Assembly: GCA_002914845.1 (NCBI GenBank)
Contig: JXTC01000192.1
Span: forward strand, 322,338 to 386,337
Reading direction: 5' to 3'
Source of the DNA: Trema orientale
Lineage: Eukaryota > Streptophyta > Magnoliopsida > Rosales > Cannabaceae
Length of the DNA stretch: 64,000 bases
Of the stretch, positions 55,485 through 64,000 are shown piece after piece. Below the pieces are notes generated by a model. That model was given only the letters and a program-made list of their open reading frames with translations, searched no databases and was not told the origin of the DNA. Position numbers and translations under genes: made by a program. How positions within the stretch are numbered: position 1 is the stretch's first letter; every line of letters starts with the position of its first letter.

Positions 55485-57389
55485 ACTTAAGAGAAGTTTT
55501 CTTAGGCTTTGTGCACAATTCTACATGCCACCTACAATGAGACTGAGAGGTTTTTCGTGTAATTCAGAGGTAAAGTGAGAGTGAGAGAGAAATAGGCCAC
55601 CATATGAGAAATCTCGAGCTTGTTCTTGGCCGCTAAGGGAGAATACCCAAGGCCATAAACATGCAATCAAAGAGAATGATGAATATCTTCCGACTCATAC
55701 CACTTATCACTCGTTGCGAATCAATAAGGTGTCCACACACCGGATCTTCAACAGACTCCAAAAAAATAGGAAGAAGATTTGAAAAACTTCACAACAGTCG
55801 GATACTATTAGCTGTCATTCAAGCTCTCATTGATTGCATAGTTTGTTGTTTAATATATTTTGCTTATTTTTTCTTTTCCTAATGTCATAGTTAGCTATGT
55901 ATTTGTGACAAAACTTCACATGATTTACCTAAATTTTTTTAATTGAGTGAAGGAGAAACTTATTAATTTGTTTAGAAAGATCGTTTCTTCTATCAAAATG
56001 TATTATGGCAAAACTTTTGCTTTTATCATAGCATGCTTGTTTATCACCATTTTAAAAACCTAAAACCAAAAAAAAAAAAAAAAAGGTGGTGAAAGGAAAG
56101 TTTGAATCTTAATAACCTAAATTAAATTTCATAGAAGTAGTATCACCACCATAGTTCCTTATAGTAATTTTTAGGTAAATAGAGTTATAAATGAGTTTCT
56201 TTACTTCCATATATTTCTGAAACTTTAATTTTGGTCCACTAGACTTTACTTTATTGAAATTTGAAACATTCATATTCTTAGAATGCTCTTTACTAAAAAA
56301 CTTCAAAATCGTCCTAATTTTTTTTTTAAAAGTTAATTTATGTTAGTGATTTCAAATATTGTTACAAGTTTCATTTTTCTAGAATTAGAAGACTTAATCA
56401 AAATCTAAGCACCGTATTATCAATTTGATGATTAAAAATGCGATTTTCTAAACTGAGAATTGTGGGTCAACGAAATTTTTTATTGAGCTCAATTGGGTCT
56501 AATCAAGCTGAACTCGACCAAGTCATTCTGAGTTTTTCAATCTTTTCGTCAAAAAAAATAATAATAATAATAATAACAAGTCAAATTTCTTAAAGCAACA
56601 TTTGTGTGAAGTCTATATTCCACATTTTCTTTGATAATTATACGAATTAAACTATCATTTTGAAGATGTAATTGTAAAGATTATAAAGGTTGGCTAAAGA
56701 TACATGAGCACGAGTTTGGTCATATAAACATGACTGCAACTAGTACTACTGGATGAAATAAACAAGTATATGATTACATAGTTTCAACTTCCATATGCTC
56801 AATCAAGAAGAAGACCATAAAAAAAATAACTATTCCAATATGCTTTAATTAATTGTATTACAATTTCAATAAATTAATCAACTGATTTTTTCTTTTGTAA
56901 AAGCTGAAAAAAGATCAACTAATTGAAACCAAATTCTAAACATAAGCAAAAGGAATTAATTCCTTCTAACGTTTGTTGAATCCTATGAAGACTTCTGATC
57001 TTTTGAGTACTTAGGTTGTACGATGAAGCTAAATAACTTTACCAAACCAATCAGCTGTGTGATAAAATCTCTTATGTCATGCGCATCATCATACTTCAAA
57101 AATACTTGTTGGAATAATATTGTTCAATGGGATGAATTTTAATATGATTGAACTTGACTTACATATTTTCTTTAATCCTTTGATTAAGACTAAAATATTT
57201 AAAAAGGAAAATGATAGCAAAACATAAATAATAAAGTTGTTAAGGCTAAAAGGATATATTTATATATATAAATAAACTGATGAATAATATTGATTAAATA
57301 TCAATTGTATATAAAATTTATTCTTTTTTTCATACAAAAATCAACAGGTATTCAAATACCAACATCTATAAGTAAAACTCAAGCTCGTC
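55485..57389. other. Stretch without a recognised feature
   Basis: AT-rich non-coding. The frames at 55661-55882 (+) and 56109-56306 (-) have no domain. Short A-runs occur at 56066 and a (ATA)n-like patch at 56560. Confidence 0.4.
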
Positions 57390-57860
57390 AACAAATTTGT
57401 CTTTGTTAAAGGAGTAGGTTCAACACATATACTTAATTCTTAATCAGTGATAGAGACGAGTAGAATCAAAAAGTATATAAGATTAGTCAGATAATGTTAA
57501 CATTGTAGAAATCAAACTTGATGCCATATTTATGTGTTTATATACTAAAAGCTTTTAGCCTTACTCATTTGTTTCTCACACCATTGGCACTTCTATACTT
57601 GCTCAAGTTATATTGTTTGAACACATATCACACATAACTTTTCTATTTAAATGAAAGATGGTAAAAAATCGATAGATAAATACATGCTTAGCTTATTGGA
57701 AGAGAAATTGAAGGTTTAATATGGAATAGGATACTTGAAGCTTGATCTTCAAGTTTATATGAGAAAATCTAATATAAACTCATCCAAGAAAGAAAAAAAC
57801 TTCAATCAATTTAACATCAACTTAAAGATTAGGTAGGGATGAACAAATCACACAAATTTG
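57390..57860 (+). repeat. Interspersed repeat family copy 3 (partial), with empty MITE site
   Basis: Aligns with 60085-60160 joined to 60605-60960. 'gttcaacacatatacttaat' followed by 'tcttaatcagtgatagagac' (57418-57455) corresponds to 'attcaacatttagacc' at about 60145 plus 'ttttgatcagtgagagag' at about 60612, i.e. the same locus without the inserted MITE. Later shared words: 'aactaaaagcttttagcctt' versus 'aactaaaagcttttaaccct', and 'gcttgatcttcaa'. Confidence 0.6.
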
Positions 57861-59657
57861 TCCGACTCAATTAACACTGTCAAAAACAATGGGTTGATAC
57901 CATGTCAACTTCGACCTTCTATCGGTTCCAGAGTCAATTTTGACAAAAATTTCAAGATTGAGGAGGTTTGAACAAAATTATCAAGACTTGCCTAACTCAG
58001 TCCGATCAAACCTAATGAGCTAGTGCCACATCATCTCCCACCTTCTTTTGAGTCTTGACAATCTAAACTCCCTTATTTCATGACCCAAAATTTAAGGCCA
58101 TGAGTTTAAATTATTTTAATAAAAATTTGATCATTCCCAATAAATTAAAACAAACTCTAATATACTACATTACAATTATAAAACTAGTGAGTTTAACCCA
58201 TTTATATAATTCAAAATCTGATACTAGCATACTAAAAATCAAGTCAAAGTCATGTGTCTTTGTTGTTTAATAAAATATTTTAACAATCATTATGTGATCC
58301 AAAAATAATAATATTCAAATTCAAAAATGTTAAGGTAATTTGATACTAATACTTGACTTACTAAAAACCAAATCATATATCATACAACGCATAAGATACG
58401 AATCAAGTCTTTTAGAATTTTAAAACGTCCCATTACACACAAAGTCCTCAATCATAATAAAAAGATCCTTATACATCTACTTACCTACTACCCGAATGGT
58501 GAACTTAATCTCATCAATATCCTCTCCTCGTCAAATCAATCATCAAAATAGTTAATTGTCTAAATATGACTTTTGGAATTCAAAAACGAAATACTGACGC
58601 AATTTTCACACGTTTTTCAAGATAAATCAGTAGTACTCGGTGTTGGAATTCAGTAAATAAGAGAATCAGTTGTTAATCTATGTGTTGAAATGACCATCCC
58701 AATGAGTAGATTAAAGGTATCACCTTAGCCTCAAAAAATGACAAGTTTGGAAGTTATGGTGACATAAAATCCGAAACCAAGACCATTTCTTCCTCTCTCT
58801 CTTCACCATGGCAACCAAAGTCTAGGGAGCCTTGGCATGGAATTTTGGTACCTGGGAACCTAAGGTAGTGGCACGTGGTAGCAGAAATAGTCCGAGAATG
58901 GTTGATCGACAAAGAAAGAGACAGTGTTCATACCTCTTCGCGGCTTAGACTTTTTATCGCCACTATAAACTGACAGTCGAGAAGCTGGTCATCTGGCATT
59001 CAAGAAGTGGTGGTCATATTAGTGCCATGCGTATAAACCAGCAAAAGTCTAGTGGTTGTTTTCGAAGTTGGGAAAAGAAAAAACATTATAAAGAAGGAGA
59101 CTAGAGAGAAAAATGTAGACTTGACTAGAGTTATTTGACCAAATACTGGGTCAATTTTGCAACCAAACTCTTCCCTTATTGATTTCTCTCATTCAAGGCT
59201 ATGAAAACTTTTTAGTCCTTGATTTCACAAGATTATATCAAATATATCCTACTTAATTTTTAAGAAAAAATCTAGGTTTCTACAGCTTTTATTTAATAGA
59301 AAAAAAATAATGATTTTTCAATACAACAAGAGTCAAACCTTGTATTCGCTCAAAAAAAAAAAGTTAAACCTTACAATTCCAAGTGTAACCAAGGCATAAC
59401 AACTACTATACTGTATACTTTTAGCAATATGATGACTTTTAATATTATATATAGGCCTAATTAAGCCATTTCAAAAGAAAAAGCTTAAAACTCACAATGT
59501 CTCATCTCGAAAGAAAATGCAAATTTGCTCATACAACTTCTCTACATTAGGAGGTAAAGTGACTCTTAGGGTTTACATTAGGTCCAAGGCTTACGAGTTT
59601 TTATATAAATATATATATGTAAATATATGAAAAACATCACACTGGTGAACTGAGTGT
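57861..59657. other. Stretch without a recognised gene
   Basis: 58740-59060 has higher GC content and resembles transcribed LTR or leader sequence, but no domain or LTR pair is visible. The remainder is AT-rich. Confidence 0.35.
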
Positions 59658-59727
59658 CATCACATCATCAATATTTAAACATTCAAATGAATCATCACAT
59701 CATCAATATTTAAACATTCAAATGAAT
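59658..59727 (+). repeat. Perfect 35-bp tandem duplication
   Basis: Two adjacent identical units (59658-59692 and 59693-59727) start 'catcacatcatcaatattta' and end 'attcaaatgaat'. Confidence 0.95.
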
Positions 59728-60160
59728 CTGGGTAGATGATGCCCATCAAAGATTTTTCTAGCTTATCACGTGATTCAACATTGATCAAAAGAAGGTTTCT
59801 TTTTTAATCAATTCAAGATATTTCAATGTTAAGAGATATTAGTTTGTGAGAGAAAATAAAAAATGATCTTCCTTATTATCTATTAGTTCTATTCTTAGAT
59901 CGAGTTTATAATTAAAAAGCAAAAATGATAACAAACTAAAGTAACAAATTTGCAAAGGATACGAGTAAAAAATATATTTAAATTTATGAAAATTGATTGA
60001 AAGTTTATTGTTTACAAATATATCTTTTTTTAGTAAAGAATTCTACAAGCAATATGTCGATCAACAGCTTTTTCAAAAACCAATATTTATAAGTAACACT
60101 ATTGCTCCTTAATAGCTTTCCAAATTTTCTTTCTCAAAGGCGTATATTCAACATTTAGAC

Positions 60161-60607
60161 CTAGGTGGTATTTTGTTGAGTGGAATGAAATTGAAGGTAT
60201 TTATATATTAGGGAAAGAAACAGTAACTAGTGGTAGGAGATGGGGATTGCAATTCTCACCTATTTTGCGGGTAGAATCAGATACAATAATGGAAGATATG
60301 GAAGAGAGAAAGTGACCAGTGAGAAAGGGTAAGTTTTTTTCTTCCCAATATGGGTGTTGTCGGCTTTGCTTCAATTTAGAGTTTATGATTATGATCATAA
60401 ATTGTGTACAATAAAGGCAAATTGGGGGGAGGGGGACCATAGCTCAAGGAATAACATTTCCATCAATTTAGTTATAGAATACTTATTCATTCATTTTAAG
60501 GTATTGTTCCTTTCATTAGAAAAGGGGTTTTTTCCGGTTAAAAAGTAAAACCAAATTGAAAACAACTAAATTCCATTCCAATCTATTATTTCCAACCAAA
60601 TATTACC
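60161..60607. mobile_element. MITE inserted in repeat family copy 2
   Basis: Left 'taggtggtattttgttgagt' with 'ggaatgaaatt'; the complement of the right end gives 'taaggtaatatttggttgga' with 'ggaatggaattt'. The unfilled counterpart at about 57435 shows that it is an insertion. TIRs with 'ggttggaat...ggaatg' recall hAT or Harbinger MITEs; the superfamily is undecided. The small frames inside it on both strands are spurious. Confidence 0.65.
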
Positions 60608-62118
60608 TTAAGTTTTGATCAGTGAGAGAGAAGTAAAATCAGTATGTATATAAAGTTAATAAGATAATATTAATGTAGCAGAAATAGAACTTAAGGCCAT
60701 ATTATTATTGTTGATAAACTAAAAGCTTTTAACCCTATTCAGTTGCTTTTTACACTATTTACATATTCAGACCATTGCTCAATATATCGTTTGGATAATA
60801 TGCACATAAATCTTAACTATGAAGCTTGAAGCTTGATCTTCAAATATAGTATGAAAATAGCAAGTAGACTAAAATATTATAATAACTTATAAATATTAAT
60901 CAAAATTTTGATGAAAACTAAAAAATTAGGTCAGAATGAACAAAATCATAAAAATATAATTAGGGATATCTATCTTAATTCTGAAATAAATAATGAACTT
61001 ATGTTTATAAACTATATTTTGGAGCTATTAGAGAGTATAATATTATGATATGTTAGACTGACCTCAGTAGTTTAGTAGTATACTCTAATAGATATAGAGA
61101 ACATATATGTATAGGTAGGAAAATTATGGCTCTTATTGATTTAAGAGTTAATATAACCTTATTTAGCTATGACTACTTGGATAATTAGATCTTAGTGTTG
61201 AGTATTCAAAAATATATTTTATTGAATTATGATTTTCTGATAAAGTCAAATTATCCATTATATGTACGTGAGGTAATAAGGCATAAAATAATTAGAGAGG
61301 AAAAAATAGTAATTTCATCTACTACCAATTATTGACATTTTCAATTAGGATACATGTCTATATCTTTAATTGTAAATAGGCTTTATTTATGTATATTTAA
61401 TCTAGTAATGCAGTAATTATCCTTTAGTAGAATGGACTATTATTAATATATTTGGTCCAATTAATTAAGAGTTAACTAGAACTGTATCCAATAAGAATAT
61501 TGGAGTTTAATTTAAATCAGTCCAATATGTCCCTCGCCTATATAGATTATTAATTAGACTGCTAAAGAAATAATATATATGGGACTCCTCCCTTTTAGCC
61601 CTTATGGGTATTTTTAATCTCTCCCTCTCTTTCGCAAATTGTCTTTTAGTAGCTCTCTCATTGTTTTTTTGTAGTTCTAGGAAAAAAAAAACATAATTTA
61701 AGAGTTTTATTGGAATTGGATTCATCACTCAGAGAAATTTGAGTAAGATTAGTTGTCTACCAATGCTATATTGTAAATTGATATTGATGGTGGTAAAATA
61801 GCACATACTTTTTATTATTTGACAACTACTTTAAAGAACTAGAAAGAACTTTTGAGAAAAAAAGTGAGAGAATGTTAGGATTTGGTGATTCTAATGAGGA
61901 GAATCAATTGGTATTGATTCATTATCCATTATAAGAGATTTCAGTCAAGGAGAACTCAAATCCTATGTCAGTACGGAAGATCTATTAATTGAGAGCGAGG
62001 TAATTGAGAGTGAGGTAATATTTCTCTTTTGTGTGGTTGATGTATAATGTTGTAAAATTGAGATATTGTGGAACGGAATATAGCTAAACTATTATATTTT
62101 TTTTATTCCATTGCATAC
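60608..62118 (+). mobile_element. Repeat family copy 2, probably a Ty1/copia LTR
   Basis: 60608-61420 aligns with 11560-12440. Beyond that, a TATA-like 'cctatatagatta' (about 61539) and an end 'ttattccattgcata' (about 62102-62118), a form frequent at plant copia LTR ends, directly precede a copia reverse-transcriptase fragment. LTR status is therefore likely but the borders are approximate. Confidence 0.5.
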
Positions 62119-62560
62119 TCCTAAAAACTTTAAATGCGAATTTTCTACATTGTATATGGATGACATATTAATTTCTATTACCATTAGAAAAGATATAAAA
62201 AACTTGAAAGCTGGCTTAACTAGGAAATATGTAATGAATGATAGAGTTTCTACAAGGATTCTTAAGATAATGATACACAGGGATTGGAAGAATAGAAAAG
62301 TCTAAATGACTCGAAAAAGTGATGTTAAGCAAATCTTAACTGATTTTGATTTGCAAGATGCTAAACCAATAGGTACTCAATTTGCTATTAGTAAGTGGTC
62401 TGCAAAAAAAATCACTTAGTATAGAATCTTAGAAGACAGATACGTCTTAAGTTTCATATTTATCTATGGTAAAAAGTCTTGTGTGTGCTAAAACTTAGAC
62501 TAGACTCGACATTGCAAGAAAAGTGAGAGTTGTTGCTAAGTCCATAAAATTCGAGTTATC
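62119..62560 (+). pseudogene. Ty1/copia reverse-transcriptase fossil fragment
   Basis: The reading shows the catalytic LYMDDILIS box (about 62150-62175), then LKAGLTRKYVMND, MIHRDWKNRKV, a 'LTDFDLQDAKPIGTQFA' stretch (about 62335-62385) and TRLDIARKVRVVAKS (about 62500-62545). Order and motifs are those of Ty1/copia. It ends where the third LTR of the 54134 family begins. Fossil, broken. Confidence 0.75.
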
Positions 62561-62569
62561 TAGTACAAA

Positions 62570-64000
62570 TTTGCCTTAAGTTTTACTATGTTCTTGTTTA
62601 AATTAAGTTATTTTAAGTGTTTTTCTTATTGTTTTGATGCTTTGTTTGTTTATGTTGATTGGAGAATGAAACAAAGATATTTGATACAAAATTAGACGAA
62701 TTTACAACTCATAAATGGATTTTTCAAACCATTAGAATTGAAGTTCAATCCGATATAGTCGTAACACAATGAAAATGAGGCAAATCAGACGTCAAACGAA
62801 GAAATGGCGCAGCCAGAAAGTCGAGACACCAAACCAGTGGAAAAGTGGTACCGGGGCGCCAAAAAGTGGTGCCGCAATGCCAAGTCTCGAGAATTTTTGG
62901 CGTTGTAGCACCAAAAAATGGCGCGCCACTCCCTGCATCTTGAGTTAATAATTGACGGCTAAGATCAACTTTTTGATGATCTAAGGGTTCAAATTCAGTC
63001 TGCCTTAGGTTTGTATGAGCTTCCTCTTTAAAACCCTATTTTTAGGGGTTCAAAGAGGCATGTTGGCATAGAGAGAAAGAGAGAGTGGCAGCTATGGAAG
63101 GAGAGGAAAAAGAAGAAGAAGAAGATGAAGACATGCTCCAACCAACTCCATTTCTTGATTTCTTCCACAGCATCAACACCATAGTTGGTTCTTAACTTTT
63201 TCTTTTCATTTTCTTGAGAGCTTTTTCTTGTATTTTCCATATTTAGAGGGTAGTATAGTTGAGAGCAAATTCTAGAGGGAGGATTCAAGAAAACAAGAAC
63301 CAAGTTTGGAGGAAGAGCTTGACAACCTCTATGAACACCTTTAAGCTTTTCTAAGGGGGAATTCTTTAAATTTTCTCTCTTTGATTTTGTATTTCTTGAA
63401 TTCATTAGATTATAATGTTGTTGTTCTCAACTTATATTATGAACTAAATATTTCTTTGTCTAGTTTTACTATGAGAACTAATCTATTATCTTGTGTTTGT
63501 TTATTTCTTTTCTTTCATTTATCAAATCTATTGTTGAGTTATTTGTTTTACCTTGTTCTTATTGCTTCTATTTAATTGATCACTAAATAGATTTTTGAGT
63601 GAAACCTCTATGAACTTGGGAAGGGGAATTTAGGTTTGGACATAGATAGAACAACATAAGATTACCTAGTTTGGGGTAAGTTTGCATAGGACAGGAATAT
63701 ACCTATGTGACTTCTGCAACCTTTGTGTGAGAATAACTAAACTTAATGAATCTAGTCAATTTATGTTAGGAGAAACATATTAGCTTGTCTAGATATTTTC
63801 ACTTATGTCTTGAAAAAGAGCTTATGAATATATTTGAATTCTTGGTTGACAACTCTAGTGGATTAATTGATGTAAGAGGGAAATTAGGAGATTATGTGTT
63901 CAAAGAGATGGTTGGGGAATTAGTAAACCTAGATATTTTTCTTATTGTTTACTTTTATTTATTTTGCATGATAGCTTAGTTTCTTTGCTTTTATTTTTTC
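62570..64000 (+). mobile_element. LTR of the 54134 family, running off the window end
   Basis: Matches 9210-9420: 'caatgaaaatgaggcaaatc' (about 62768) versus 'caatgaaaatcaggcaaaat', and 'cgaagaaatggcg' versus 'tgaagaaatgacg'. The GGTGCC/GGCGCC-rich patch (62815-62935) parallels 54410-54515. It interrupts or abuts the copia fragment. The 5' border is approximate. The minus frame at 63028-63405 is a shadow. Confidence 0.65.

Noticed and set aside
63028-63405. 125-residue minus-strand frame
   Set aside because: Lies within the third LTR of the 54134 family, includes a poly-Phe tract from an AAGAAG repeat, and has no domain.

Overview
The window looks like a gene-poor, AT-rich stretch of a flowering-plant nuclear genome, most likely a eudicot. 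The evidence is two intron-containing plant genes with GT-AG splice sites, plant-type Ty3/gypsy and Ty1/copia fossils, CACTA, hAT and Mutator-like elements, a tRNA-derived SINE, and long A/T homopolymers. All gene models are read by eye. I did not see any bacterial, organellar or viral genome segment, CRISPR array, tRNA or rRNA gene.

Two host genes lie in the middle, both on the + strand. (1) 34261-36574 is a four-exon gene for a 509-residue von Willebrand factor A (vWA) protein of the WAV3/inter-alpha-trypsin-inhibitor-related plant family. It has an intact MIDAS metal site but no RING domain. (2) 44297-47347 is a five-exon gene for a 727-residue beta-propeller protein (DPP6 N-terminal-like/TolB-like). 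Both sets of exons join in frame. About 8 kb upstream-to-downstream of the vWA promoter, at 42110-42330, is a diverged second copy of that promoter with no coding region behind it, probably the trace of a lost tandem duplicate.

The rest is layered mobile-element debris. 1-170: end of a long LTR. 1390-3481: CACTA transposon remnant. 5600-11400: minus-strand Ty3/gypsy fossil with a 1.4 kb LTR of another family inserted in it. 11510-12440: repeat family copy. 12510-14160: LTR-like block. 15700-25051: Athila-like Ty3/gypsy fossil with two LTRs, its integrase region split by a 2382-bp solo LTR with a perfect 5-bp target duplication. 27496-28001: Mutator-like MITE. 28570-29413: solo LTR. 29607-30984: non-autonomous CACTA element that split a decayed host coding sequence and carries a nested MITE. 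32450-34260 and 39300-43800: many small inverted-repeat elements around the genes. 47662-49468: solo LTR. 50796-53660: minisatellite, then a gag-only Ty1/copia fossil with tandem LTRs. 54134-55479: solo LTR with a perfect TSD. 57390-62118: two copies of one repeat family, one with and one without a MITE. 62100-62560: Ty1/copia reverse-transcriptase fossil, followed by a third LTR of the 54134 family that runs off the window end.

I found no new multi-gene system. The strongest observations are structural: clear target-site duplications, nested insertions, an empty/filled MITE site pair, a duplicated host promoter, and a RING-less vWA gene.
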